From contig CAZLOE010000001.1 in assembly GCA_964561115.1 (NCBI GenBank), positions 1 to 64,000 of the forward strand: 64,000 nt of DNA. Direction: 5' to 3'. The translations under genes and the position numbers were made by a program. The notes beneath the pieces are model-generated. The model was not told the DNA's origin and did not search any database. It saw nothing but the letters and a program-made list of their open reading frames with translations. This document shows positions 49,975-58,799 of this stretch, one piece after another (the first letter of the stretch is position 1; each line of letters opens with the position of its first letter). This DNA is from CAZBSE01 sp964561115. GTDB taxonomy: Bacteria > Actinomycetota > Humimicrobiia > Humimicrobiales > Humimicrobiaceae.

Positions 49975-50745
49975 TTAAAAAAGTTTTTTTAAAATCCTAA
50001 GCATAAGGCCGGGTCTTTGGGTAGAATCCTTTATGCGGATTGAATACAGGTTTACGCCTGCCAGATCAGATGCGACCTGAAGGGCTTTTTCTCTTCCTCC
50101 CAGGTAGTCGATCAGCCCAAGATCAAGCGCGTCTTTGCCGAGGTATGATTTTCCCGATGTGATATCCCTCAAGATTTTATTATCTTTTATCTTTCTATTT
50201 CTTTTTACTTCAGCAATAAAATATTCGTTGAAGGTTTCAACATGTTCTTCTATAAACTTTTTTTCCTTTTCTGAAAGCTCTGAATAAGGGGATCCGACTC
50301 CTTTATATTCCCCTTTTACAAAGGAATCTATCCTGATGCCGATTTTTTTAGCAAGTTCTGATAGGTCGATCCTGTCTGCTCTTGTACCGATTCCCCCGAT
50401 ACTGCTGAGTGGATCGGCTATAATTTTTTTACAGGCAGATGCTACCCAGTAAGCTCCCGAAGTACCGTGTTCGCGTATCTGGGCGACAGTGGGTTTTTTT
50501 ACTTTTTTTATGGAATCAGCTATCTCTTTGCTTGCATAAGGTGTCCCGCCAGGGGAATCAATTTCAAAAATAAAGGCTTTAATTCTTCTATTTTCCTCGA
50601 CCTGCTGAATGTATTTTACAATTTCGTCAGAACGTGTGATCCCGCCTCCTGCAAAGGGAATAAGCGGGAGCGGTCCCGGTGAAGATGATTCTCCGGAAAT
50701 AATGACACCTGTTATGTGAATAATCATTGCTGCATGTCTTCTCAT
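49975..50745 (-). CDS. sppA: SppA-like signal peptide peptidase (S49)
   Basis: A 256-residue serine/lysine peptidase: IKAFIFEIDSPGGTPYASKEIADSIK, the nucleophile serine in GTSGAYWVASAC, GGIGTRADRIDLSELAKKIG, and the general-base lysine in KGEYKGVGSPYSEL. Unlike typical SppA, the N-terminus (MRRHAAMIIHITGVI) has no clear membrane anchor, so it may be cytoplasmic or peripheral. It lies 25 bases from the archaemetzincin gene on the same strand, forming a two-peptidase unit. Confidence 0.9.
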   Translation of the reverse strand: MRRHAAMIIHITGVIISGESSSPGPLPLIPFAGGGITRSDEIVKYIQQVEENRRIKAFIFEIDSPGGTPYASKEIADSIKKVKKPTVAQIREHGTSGAYWVASACKKIIADPLSSIGGIGTRADRIDLSELAKKIGIRIDSFVKGEYKGVGSPYSELSEKEKKFIEEHVETFNEYFIAEVKRNRKIKDNKILRDITSGKSYLGKDALDLGLIDYLGGREKALQVASDLAGVNLYSIRIKDSTQRPGLMLRILKKLF

Positions 50746-50880
50746 TTCACCGCCTTAATTTAATTATATATCATATTTATTATACTCCTATAATTACTTA
50801 TAAGGATATTAGTAATTTTGTAAATAAACAAATATAATGATAAAAAAGTCAAAGATTTTTGGATTTAAAGTAAAAGAAAT

Positions 50881-52002
50881 ATGCAAAGAAAGGCAATAAT
50901 TGCAGCAGCAGTTCTTTCTATATTGCTGATATGCATTTTTTTTATTAGTCCTTCAAATAACCTGGAAGCTTATATTTATAAAGGCTCTCTGGGTGACGGC
51001 CCAAGAGACTATCTTAAAATAATACCCGGTACACAGAAAGGATTATACCTTACCGGATATAACACAGGTAATATTGAAAAAAGAAATGAGATATACAGGT
51101 TAATAAGCGAAACAGAGTTAAATAGTGTTGTATTTGATGTCAAGGATGATTGGGGATATATTGATTACAATACTGATGTTGATTTTGCCAAAGAAATCGG
51201 AGCGGATAGAAACTACTGTGGAATAGAAATACTTCTGGAAGAAATGAAAAGCAGAAAGATCAATAGCATAGCCAGGATGGTTGTCTTTAAAGACAATGTA
51301 CTTCCAAGAGCCAGGCCGGATCTGGCGATCAAAGATTCAAGAACAGGAAAACCGCTTTATTCGGAGGGTTCATATTGGCCCGATATTTACAGTGAAGAGG
51401 TATGGTCTTATCATATAGAACTTATAAAAGAGCTGGCGGAAAAGGGGGTAAAGGAGATCCAGTTCGATTACATGAGAGCTCCGGCAAGGGGGAATATACA
51501 TTATGCAGAATACACGCATAATACCGGAGATAATTCTAAAGTGTGGGCCATAACAAATTTTTTGAAGAAAGTAAGAGAGGAAGTAAAAGACTATGATATA
51601 AAGATCTCTGCGGATGTTTTCGGGTGGACTTTTATAGCAGATAATGACCAGGGTATTGGGCAGCGGATTGAAGAAATGGCGCCCTATCTTGATTATATAT
51701 ATCCTATGGCATATCCTTCTCATTACTCTGAAAATTTCCTTGGATATGAGATTCCTGATGAACATCCCTATGAGGTTGTAAGATATACTCTGGAAAAGGG
51801 TATTTCGAGGATAGATAATACAGAATGCAGGGTGATTCCTTGGATACAGGCATTTAGCCTTGGTTTGAAGTATAATGAAGTAGAGATCCTGGAACAGATC
51901 AGGGCTGCAGAAGATCTGGGAATAGATGGGTTCTTATGCTGGAATGCATTTAATAGTTATTATGATGTAGAAAGAGCTTTAACAGCTGTAGATGAACCGT
52001 AA
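50881..52002 (+). CDS. DUF4015 putative glycoside hydrolase
   Basis: A 373-residue exported protein with an N-terminal hydrophobic anchor (IIAAAVLSILLICIFFI). The body has VVFDVKDDWGYIDYNTDV, ARMVVFKDNVLPRARPDLAI, IQFDYMRAP, KISADVFGWTF and YIYPMAYPSHY, the TIM-barrel pattern of DUF4015, a predicted glycoside hydrolase family. Substrate and activity are unproven. It stands 48 bases before a sugar-mutarotase-like gene, with which it may be co-transcribed. Confidence 0.85.
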   Translation: MQRKAIIAAAVLSILLICIFFISPSNNLEAYIYKGSLGDGPRDYLKIIPGTQKGLYLTGYNTGNIEKRNEIYRLISETELNSVVFDVKDDWGYIDYNTDVDFAKEIGADRNYCGIEILLEEMKSRKINSIARMVVFKDNVLPRARPDLAIKDSRTGKPLYSEGSYWPDIYSEEVWSYHIELIKELAEKGVKEIQFDYMRAPARGNIHYAEYTHNTGDNSKVWAITNFLKKVREEVKDYDIKISADVFGWTFIADNDQGIGQRIEEMAPYLDYIYPMAYPSHYSENFLGYEIPDEHPYEVVRYTLEKGISRIDNTECRVIPWIQAFSLGLKYNEVEILEQIRAAEDLGIDGFLCWNAFNSYYDVERALTAVDEP

Positions 52003-52049
52003 TATATTTTATTTTTAAAAATAAAGATTTTTATCTAAGGGGGAATTTA

Positions 52050-52970
52050 ATGGAGATTCAGGAAAAGTTTAATTTTGGAGGTTGGAAAAACTGCATTCAT
52101 ATGACTGATGGTACAGCGGAAATAGTAATTACAACTGATATCGGGCCAAGAGTCGTCCGTTTTGGATTTGTCGGGGATGATAATATTTTTGGAGAGATGG
52201 AGGAGCAGCAGGGAAAAAAAGGCGGAGATAAATGGTTGATATATGGAGGTCACAGGTTCTGGCATTCACCTGAATCTTATCCCCGTACAATATATCCGGA
52301 CAACAGTCCCGTTCAATATAACTGGGACGGAGAGACTCTTAAGCTTATCCAGGATATTGAAAAGACAACTGGTATCCAGAAGGAAATGGAGATAAGCTTG
52401 GTGCCGGATAGCAGCAGCGTCAGAGTGCTGCACAGAATGATAAATCATAACCTATGGGAAATAGAAGCCGCGCCTTGGGCACTTTCGGTAATGGCAAAGG
52501 GGGGAAGGGCTATAATACCCCACGAGAGTTATCAGCCTCATGGGAAAAAACTTACCCCGGTAAGACCTCTTGTTCTCTGGAGTTACACGGAAATGAAAGA
52601 TCCCAGGTGGATCTGGGGGAACAGGTTTATCCAGTTGAAGCAGGATCCCGGTGCAAGAGGCAGCCAGAAAATAGGAGTTTTAAATACACTGGGCTGGATT
52701 GCGTATTATCTGGATGGGAAAGTTTTTATTAAGAGATATAATTATGACCCGGAATCAAAGTACCCTGATTTTGGATCGAATACGGAAGTCTATACCGATA
52801 AGGATATAATTGAAATTGAAACACTGGGAAGTTTGGAGAGGATATCACCCAATGACTCTGTTGAGCATATAGAAACTTGGTTTTTATTCAAAGAAAATCT
52901 TGATGAGGATGAGAAGTCCCTGGAAAATAAATTGATTCCCTTGGTAAAAAAGACAGATGATGATTTTTGA
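52050..52970 (+). CDS. Galactose-mutarotase-like fold protein (DUF4380-like)
   Basis: A 306-residue cytoplasmic protein of mostly beta strands: TAEIVITTDIGPRVVRFGFVG, YGGHRFWHSPESYPRTIYPDN, RVLHRMINHNLWEIEAAPWALSVM. The aldose-1-epimerase-like superfamily has this beta-sandwich with conserved histidines (GGHRFWHSPE here). The nearest family I can suggest is DUF4380. It probably binds a sugar or sugar polymer; activity unknown. SD is AAGGGGGAATTTA before ATG. Confidence 0.72.
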   Translation: MEIQEKFNFGGWKNCIHMTDGTAEIVITTDIGPRVVRFGFVGDDNIFGEMEEQQGKKGGDKWLIYGGHRFWHSPESYPRTIYPDNSPVQYNWDGETLKLIQDIEKTTGIQKEMEISLVPDSSSVRVLHRMINHNLWEIEAAPWALSVMAKGGRAIIPHESYQPHGKKLTPVRPLVLWSYTEMKDPRWIWGNRFIQLKQDPGARGSQKIGVLNTLGWIAYYLDGKVFIKRYNYDPESKYPDFGSNTEVYTDKDIIEIETLGSLERISPNDSVEHIETWFLFKENLDEDEKSLENKLIPLVKKTDDDF

Positions 52971-53027
52971 GAGGCTGCAGTCAGGTAAAAAGCTTATATA
53001 AGATAAAATAAAATATAAGATATTTTT

Positions 53028-53123
53028 TTACTTATTTCTTCTTTGCCATCTTGTTTTTTTAAGCATCTTCTTATGCTTCTTTTTCCTCATTTTTCTTTTT
53101 CTCTTTTTGACTACTGAACCCAT
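53028..53123 (-). CDS. bS22-type small ribosomal protein (AURKAIP1/COX24 domain)
   Basis: A 31-codon frame encoding an extremely basic protein: MGSVVKKRKRKMRKKKHKKM, then LKKTRWQRRNK. This is nearly the actinobacterial 30S protein bS22, whose form is MGSVIKKRRKRMAKKKHRK...TRxQRRNKK. Its small size hides it from ORF calling. It lies alone in the otherwise gene-free 569-base gap between the mutarotase-like gene and nrdJ. It supports an actinobacterial or related placement. Confidence 0.88.
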   Translation of the reverse strand: MGSVVKKRKRKMRKKKHKKMLKKTRWQRRNK

Positions 53124-53357
53124 GACAATCCCTTAAATACTAATATATTTATAAAAAATTTAAAAAATCGTTCTGATACCAAATAAGCTATTATACCAGA
53201 AATGATTCTTATATTGTATTTATAATAAAGGAAATTTTATCTATGATTAGAGATGTAAGAGAGAGTATAGAATAGAGATGATTTTTTTACCATAATTATA
53301 AAAAAAATATTAATTAGAAGATAAAACTAAAAAATATCGGTTTAAAATGAGTTTTTA

Positions 53358-53408
53358 TTGACATACAATATATAGTGTATTAATATATATAAATGTACAA
53401 TATAGTGA
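53358..53408 (+). promoter_or_regulatory. nrdJ promoter overlapped by paired NrdR boxes
   Basis: TTGACA (53358-53363), a 17-base spacer and TAATAT (53381-53386) form a strong promoter. ATACAATATATAGTGT (53363-53378) matches 15 of 16 positions of the NrdR box acaCwAtATaTwGtgt, and a weaker box at 53393-53408 is centred 30 bp away, close to the 31-32 bp, three-turn spacing known for NrdR pairs. NrdR repression of this ribonucleotide reductase gene is strongly suggested. No nrdR gene is in the window. Confidence 0.72.
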
Positions 53409-53458
53409 GTTAATTTAGATTTCCAGGTATAATTATAATTTTCATAAAGGTAAGAAAT

Positions 53459-53517
53459 AATATTAATTGTTCTCACGGTTTTGCTGTTTCCTCTATGAGA
53501 ACGGGCAATATTAATTG
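53459..53517 (+). other. nrdJ leader hairpin flanked by direct repeats
   Basis: A 7-bp stem GTTCTCA (53469-53475) / TGAGAAC (53496-53502) with a 20-base pyrimidine-rich loop lies in the 5' leader. It is framed by two exact copies of AATATTAATTG (53459-53469 and 53507-53517). It ends about 20 bases before the nrdJ start. No cobalamin riboswitch consensus is seen. Confidence 0.4.
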
Positions 53518-53539
53518 AAAAAAATGGAGGTTTTAATCA

Positions 53540-55891
53540 ATGAAAGAAATTAAAGAATTAAATAAAAAGAATCTGAATGATTATTACCTCAATAAAAAGG
53601 TCGACCTCTCTGAAAATGCGGTAAGAGTGCTGGAGAGAAGGTATCTAAAAAGGGATGAAGAAGGAGTCCTTTTAGAAAAACCCCTGGATATGTTTATAAG
53701 GGTGGCCAGAAACATAGCATCTGCAGAAAAGAAATATGGAAAGACAGAACAGGAAATAATACATCTGGAGAAGCAGTTTTTTAATATTATGACAGATCTT
53801 GACTTTCTTCCAAATTCTCCGACGCTTATGAATGCCGGAAAGGAACTACAGCAACTGGCTGCCTGCTTTGTCCTTCCTGTAGGTGATTCTATGACTGCTA
53901 TTTTTGAAGCATTAAAAGAAACTGCATTGATCCAGAAGTCTGGAGGCGGTGTCGGTTATTCCTTTTCCAGTATAAGACCCAAAAACGATGTGGTTCTTTC
54001 CACAAAAGGAGTTTCAAGCGGGCCTATATCTTTTATGACTGTTTTTAATGCTGCTACCGACACCATAAAGCAGGGCGGGACCAGAAGAGGCGCTAATATG
54101 GGAATACTGAGGGTAGACCATCCCGATATTCTGGATTTTATCACCTCAAAGGAAAATAATGAGAAACTGACCAATTTTAATATTTCTGTAGGAGTTACCG
54201 AAACATTTATGAAAGCGTTAGAAAATGATGATGAGTATGAAATCGTAAACCCCAGGACTAAAGAGGTGGTAAATAAGTATAAGGCAAGAGAGGTGTTCAA
54301 TAAAATTGTCGAGCATGCGTGGAAGAACGGTGATCCCGGTATAATATTTCTTGATAGATTAAATAAAGACAACCCCACTCCTGATCAGGGACAGATTGAA
54401 AGTACTAATCCTTGCGGTGAACAACCCCTGCTTCCGTATGAGGCCTGCAATCTGGGGTCCATTAATCTTGCCCATATGATAAAAGAGGAAGAGGGCATGG
54501 CAAAGGTAGATTACGACCGGTTAAAAAAAGTAGTCCATATTGCGGTCAGGTTTTTAGATGATGTCATTGATATGAGCAGGTATCCGCTGGAGAAAATAAA
54601 TAAGATGGCTCACGGGAACAGGAAGATAGGACTGGGCGTGATGGGATATGCCGATCTGCTTATAATGCTTGGGATCCCCTATGACAGTGAAGAAGCTCTT
54701 GAACTTGCCCAGAAAGTAATGAGTTTTATTCAGGACGAATCCAAAAACGCATCAAGAGAACTGGCAAAGGAGAAAGGGATATTTCCAAACTTTAAAGGAA
54801 GTATATATAACGGTCCCGACGGTTATGAGATCAGGAATGCCACTACAACTACCATTGCTCCTACCGGAACTTTAAGTATTATTGCTGACTGCTCAAGTGG
54901 GGTAGAACCGCTGTTTGCCATATCTTTTGTAAAAAATGTAATGGACAGTGACAAACTGGTGGAAGTAAATAAATACTTCAAAAAGATTGCAGCTGGTGAA
55001 GGATTTTACAGCGAAGAGTTGATGGAAAAGATAGCGGAAACAGGCAATCTGAAAGAGACCGGCAGCGTTCCTCAAAAATATAAGAGGATATTTGTTACCG
55101 CACATGAGATATTCCCAAAGTGGCATGTAAGGACTCAGGCGGCTTTCCAAAAATTTGTGGATAATGCGGTATCCAAGACGGTCAATTTTCCTAATGATGC
55201 CAAAGTAAGTGATGTGGAGGATGTTTATATGCTTGCATACAGGCTGGGATGCAAAGGTATAACTATTTACAGGGATAAGAGCAGGGAAAGTCAGGTGCTT
55301 CAGGTAGAAGGTAATAAAAAAGAAGGGAAAGAAAAGATAAAAAGAGTTGTAATAAAGAAAGTGGCAGAAAGAATGGTGAAGAGTTCTTCTAAAGAAGATA
55401 TAAAAGATAAGGATAAGCCAGAAGGAAAAAAATTAAAACCAAGGTCGAGACCTGAAGTTACTTACGGAATGACCAAAAAATATAATATAGGGAATTGCGG
55501 GAAGCTTTATGTGACTATAAATTCAGATGAAAACGGTATCTGTGAAGTTTTTATCAATACAGGCGAGGAAGGTTGTGCCGCTTTAACAGAAGCTGTAGGT
55601 AGACTGGTAAGCATTTCTATAAGGTCGGGCATAGATCTTGAATCAGTAAAGGAACAATTGAAAGGAATAAGATGTGCAACATGTATAGCTGACTCTGAGA
55701 CGCATGTTCTTTCATGTCCTGATGCTATATCAAAAGCTATAGATTTCTATCTCAATGGAACCAGTAAATTTGATCTGTCGGCAACCAAAGGACCAAGATC
55801 TCTGGTGGTATGCCCTGAATGCGGGGACGTAATGGAGCCCGAAGGGGGCTGTTATGTCTGTAGGAACTGTGGCTATTCCAAGTGTTCTTGA
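53540..55891 (+). CDS. nrdJ: Adenosylcobalamin-dependent (class II) ribonucleotide reductase
   Basis: A 783-residue enzyme reducing ribonucleotides to deoxyribonucleotides. Motifs: LPNSPTLMNAGKELQQLAACFVLPVGD, GGGVGYSFSSIRP, the active-site loop ESTNPCGEQPLLPYEACNLGSINL, and ATTTIAPTGTLSIIADCSSG. The C-terminal part contains a TSCPD domain (GNCGKLYVTIN...IRCATCI) and a zinc ribbon of CPECG and CRNCG ending CS, as in NrdJ of B12-dependent bacteria. Regulated presumably by NrdR through the boxes upstream. Good SD, AAATGGAGGTTTTAATC. Confidence 0.96.
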   Translation: MKEIKELNKKNLNDYYLNKKVDLSENAVRVLERRYLKRDEEGVLLEKPLDMFIRVARNIASAEKKYGKTEQEIIHLEKQFFNIMTDLDFLPNSPTLMNAGKELQQLAACFVLPVGDSMTAIFEALKETALIQKSGGGVGYSFSSIRPKNDVVLSTKGVSSGPISFMTVFNAATDTIKQGGTRRGANMGILRVDHPDILDFITSKENNEKLTNFNISVGVTETFMKALENDDEYEIVNPRTKEVVNKYKAREVFNKIVEHAWKNGDPGIIFLDRLNKDNPTPDQGQIESTNPCGEQPLLPYEACNLGSINLAHMIKEEEGMAKVDYDRLKKVVHIAVRFLDDVIDMSRYPLEKINKMAHGNRKIGLGVMGYADLLIMLGIPYDSEEALELAQKVMSFIQDESKNASRELAKEKGIFPNFKGSIYNGPDGYEIRNATTTTIAPTGTLSIIADCSSGVEPLFAISFVKNVMDSDKLVEVNKYFKKIAAGEGFYSEELMEKIAETGNLKETGSVPQKYKRIFVTAHEIFPKWHVRTQAAFQKFVDNAVSKTVNFPNDAKVSDVEDVYMLAYRLGCKGITIYRDKSRESQVLQVEGNKKEGKEKIKRVVIKKVAERMVKSSSKEDIKDKDKPEGKKLKPRSRPEVTYGMTKKYNIGNCGKLYVTINSDENGICEVFINTGEEGCAALTEAVGRLVSISIRSGIDLESVKEQLKGIRCATCIADSETHVLSCPDAISKAIDFYLNGTSKFDLSATKGPRSLVVCPECGDVMEPEGGCYVCRNCGYSKCS

Positions 55892-55898
55892 TCTTTTT

Positions 55899-56438
55899 TT
55901 ATTCTTTTAGGATCTTTTCCAGAGAAGAAATGTAGATATTATAGTCTACCCTGGTAAACAAAACCATCCTTACAAGACTTATTTCAGGGTGTTCATTTAA
56001 AAAATCGATGATAGTCTTAAGGGCGGTATTAGATGCTTTTTCTACCGGGTATCCGAATATCCCGGTGCTTATGGAGGGAAAAGAAATACTGCTTATTTTA
56101 TTTTTTAAAGCTGTAAGGAGACTGTTTTTATAACAGCTCTCAAGCTTTTCGGCATCATCCTTAGCGCCGCTGTATACGGGGCCGACGGTATGGATGACAT
56201 ATTTTGCCTTTAGGCCATATCCTCCGGTCAGTCTAGCTTCGCCCGTGTTGCAGTACTCAAGAGTCTTACACTCAGCCCACAGCTCCGGTCCGGCTGCCCT
56301 GTGAATGGCGCCTGCCACTCCGCCTCCGGGAGCAAGATGGCTGTTTGCAGCATTGACCACTGCATCAGTGTCCTGTATGGTTATATCTCCTACTGTAAGC
56401 TCCAGAGTTGATTTTCCGATTTTTTTTCTGGTCAACAT
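55899..56438 (-). CDS. Macrodomain protein (O-acetyl-ADP-ribose deacetylase type)
   Basis: A 179-residue ADP-ribose-binding macrodomain: VGDITIQDTDAVVNAANSHLAPGGGVAGAIHRAAG, then IHTVGPVY and SFPSISTGIFGYPVEKAS. The MacroD/YmdB type hydrolyses ADP-ribosyl esters and O-acetyl-ADP-ribose. With the ADP-ribosylglycohydrolase at 48.6 kb it is the second ADP-ribose-removing gene in the window. It converges on nrdJ with 7 bases between. Confidence 0.93.
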   Translation of the reverse strand: MLTRKKIGKSTLELTVGDITIQDTDAVVNAANSHLAPGGGVAGAIHRAAGPELWAECKTLEYCNTGEARLTGGYGLKAKYVIHTVGPVYSGAKDDAEKLESCYKNSLLTALKNKISSISFPSISTGIFGYPVEKASNTALKTIIDFLNEHPEISLVRMVLFTRVDYNIYISSLEKILKE

Positions 56439-56491
56439 ATGTTATTTGGGCTTTAGTATATGATTATTTTAATATACTTTTTTATAAATAA

Positions 56492-57259
56492 TTACTCGTT
56501 TTTCCAGCAATATTTAGTATAAATGATCAAGCCTGCTGCAAAGAATATAAGAGATATTATTATGGTAAGTGAGAGATTTAAAGCAGAAGTGGTGTTATAT
56601 GCTTCATTGCCTGTAAGGTAATATGCAATGATGTTATTTATTGATGACATGGGCCAGTACCTGGCAAAGGTCTGCAGTACTTTTGGAAGCATGCTGTAAT
56701 CGAAAAACACGCCTGAAATAGCTGAAGTTATAACAGCTACACCAGTAGCTGTCATTATGGCACCCTGAACGCTTTTAATAAGCGAACCGAAGATAAGGCC
56801 TAATCCTGCTGATGAAAGAATGCCAAGGATTAAAAAGCCTATTGATTTAAAAAGGTCAGCTGTGCTAAAAGAGAACCTGGCCCCCAGCGACATCCCTACT
56901 ATCAATATGATGATGATGCTTATAATGGAAAAGAAAAGGACCGCAAGTATTCTTCCTATTGATTCTTTCCAGGGCTGTACAGGCATTGATTTAAGCTTGT
57001 AAAAAAGACCTTTAAACCTGTCTTCAGAAATTGTCGCCGCAAGGCTGGTCATACCTGAGATCATAAAAGAAAAAGTGATCATAGATATGGTTATCTGGCC
57101 TTTGGCGAGTCCAAGATATTCTTCAGGAACGCCTCTTAAAAAAACAAATACTCCCAGAAGCAGCCAGAGTACAGGCCAGGCGATCACCCAAAAAAGCGCA
57201 GATTTACTCATAAGATTATCTTTGATTCCTTTTACAAGAGTAGCAGAAATCTGATTCAC
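56492..57259 (-). CDS. ABC-2 type exporter permease
   Basis: A 255-residue six-helix membrane protein (ISATLVKGIKDNLMSKSALFWVIAW, then SFMISGMTSLAATISEDR and the loop KSMPVQPWKESIGRI). It overlaps the end of the upstream ATPase gene by 4 bases and forms an exporter with it. Similar in arrangement but not close in sequence to the exporter at 39.9-41.7 kb. Substrate unknown. Confidence 0.87.
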   Translation of the reverse strand: MNQISATLVKGIKDNLMSKSALFWVIAWPVLWLLLGVFVFLRGVPEEYLGLAKGQITISMITFSFMISGMTSLAATISEDRFKGLFYKLKSMPVQPWKESIGRILAVLFFSIISIIIILIVGMSLGARFSFSTADLFKSIGFLILGILSSAGLGLIFGSLIKSVQGAIMTATGVAVITSAISGVFFDYSMLPKVLQTFARYWPMSSINNIIAYYLTGNEAYNTTSALNLSLTIIISLIFFAAGLIIYTKYCWKNE

Positions 57260-58185
57260 TCTTTTTCCTCCCTGACAAATTTTCCTGTCAATTTAAAAAA
57301 TACATCTTCCAGCGATGGTATTATGGAACCTATCTGGATTATTTTATATCCTTTTTCTTCAACAGCTTTTACTATTTTTGGGATAATTCCTTCAGTTTCA
57401 TTATTGTAAATCTTATATCCCTTCTCAGTCTCCTGTAGTTTTTCTCCCTTGCTGAAGCCTTCGAGTATTTCCATTATCTTCTCATTTTTAATAGAGGTCT
57501 CTATATTTATTATGTTTTTAAGATCGCTGTTATTTTTAAGTTCATCAGGCGTTCCCTCTGCAATGATTTTGCCATCATCCATGAAGCCGACCCTTGATGC
57601 GTTTTCTGCATCAGAACCAATATGGCTTATTAATATAATAGTTGTTGTTTCATCTTTTATTATATCAATAAGTCCAAAAAAGTTTCTTCTGGCCGAAGGG
57701 TCAAGACCGGTGGTCGGTTCATCCAAAATTAAAATTTTAGTTCCAGGGAAAAGAATTGTGGCAAGTTCCAGTCTTTTCCTCATACCGCCAGAATATTTAC
57801 TCACCCTTTTATCTGCATCTTCGGCAAGGCCGATTTTACTTATTAGATCATTGACAACATGTGATGCTTCTTTTCTTTTATATCTCAGCATTCTGGCAAA
57901 ATAGGTAAGATTTTCTCTTCCGGTAAGGCTTGAGTCTGAAAAATTTTCCTGAGGCAGATATCCTATCATATCTTTTGCCTTGGAAGGATTTTTACCGTAG
58001 ATCTCCACTGTACCGCTGTTCTGGGTTCTTATTGATGCGATGATCGAGGACAGTGTAGTTTTTCCTGAGCCATTAGGTCCCATAAGACAGTAAAATTCGC
58101 CCTCTTTAATATTTAGACTAAGATTGTCTACTACTTTTTTACCGCCATATTCTTTAGTAACATTTTTTATGACTATGGAATCCAT
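57256..58185 (-). CDS. ABC exporter ATP-binding protein
   Basis: A 309-residue ATPase: Walker A MGPNGSGKTTLSS, Q-loop GYLPQENF, signature SKYSGGMRKRLELATIL, Walker B ILILDEPTTGLDPSA, H-loop ISHIGSDA, with a C-terminal extension of about 90 residues. First gene of a two-gene exporter unit. The 168-base gap upstream to 58353 is AT-rich without further recognisable signals. Confidence 0.92.
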   Translation of the reverse strand: MDSIVIKNVTKEYGGKKVVDNLSLNIKEGEFYCLMGPNGSGKTTLSSIIASIRTQNSGTVEIYGKNPSKAKDMIGYLPQENFSDSSLTGRENLTYFARMLRYKRKEASHVVNDLISKIGLAEDADKRVSKYSGGMRKRLELATILFPGTKILILDEPTTGLDPSARRNFFGLIDIIKDETTTIILISHIGSDAENASRVGFMDDGKIIAEGTPDELKNNSDLKNIINIETSIKNEKIMEILEGFSKGEKLQETEKGYKIYNNETEGIIPKIVKAVEEKGYKIIQIGSIIPSLEDVFFKLTGKFVREEKE

Positions 58186-58353
58186 TATTCTTTAAAAGTA
58201 AAAATTTAATTGTTTTTTGATATGATAATATAATAATGGTTTTTTTTGAAATAAAATATTAAATTTTTAGTATTATCTATATTTTAAATCTACAGGTGAT
58301 AAGCTAAAATAGACAGTTGGAAATTTAATTATCAATGACCAGTTATATTAAAT

Positions 58354-58788
58354 ATGAGATGTTATCTTACAGGGTCTAAAGCCTGCAGTCTAAAAATAAA
58401 AGAAAATCCCAGTCAGATATTTATTGCGTATAATTATAAATATAAGAATGTGGGAAAAGTCGTTGAAGAAGCAGTATTTCCTGCACTGAAAAAAGCAGGA
58501 TTAAAATATAAGGTAGCCAGACTGGAAATAAGGACCAAGGATTTCTTCTGCAAAATATGCGAACTTATCCAGGAATCAAAATACTTTCTGGCAAATCTTA
58601 CCAATCCGACCTTTAATGTCGGACTGGAACTGGGGCTGGCTTTAGGGCTGGAAAAAGAGATTATTTTAATTGCCAGCAGGAGGACAAAAATACCTTCTGA
58701 TCTTATAAGACAGGAAGTCATCTTTTATTTAAAAGATATGGAAGATCTAAAAGCCAAAGTTATAGGGTGTATAAAAAATAATCGTTAA
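58354..58788 (+). CDS. Nucleoside 2-deoxyribosyltransferase/TIR-like nucleotide-binding protein
   Basis: A 144-residue alpha/beta protein. The opening FIAYNYKYKNVGKVVEEAVFPAL is a Rossmann-like first strand and helix, and the segment ESKYFLANLTNPTFNVGLELGLALGLEKEIILIA closely follows the pattern of the nucleoside 2-deoxyribosyltransferase-like superfamily (ADLTxxNPNVxxELGxAxxxxKxxILI), in which the Glu of ELG is catalytic. TIR-like NAD-hydrolysing proteins share this pattern. Possible roles are nucleotide salvage or NAD/nucleotide sensing in defence. No partner gene is evident. Confidence 0.6.
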   Translation: MRCYLTGSKACSLKIKENPSQIFIAYNYKYKNVGKVVEEAVFPALKKAGLKYKVARLEIRTKDFFCKICELIQESKYFLANLTNPTFNVGLELGLALGLEKEIILIASRRTKIPSDLIRQEVIFYLKDMEDLKAKVIGCIKNNR

Positions 58789-58799
58789 TATTCTATATA

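Noticed and set aside
53400..53540. Cobalamin riboswitch before nrdJ
   Set aside because: No B12-box sequence or long structured leader; only about 130 bases separate the promoter from the start codon.
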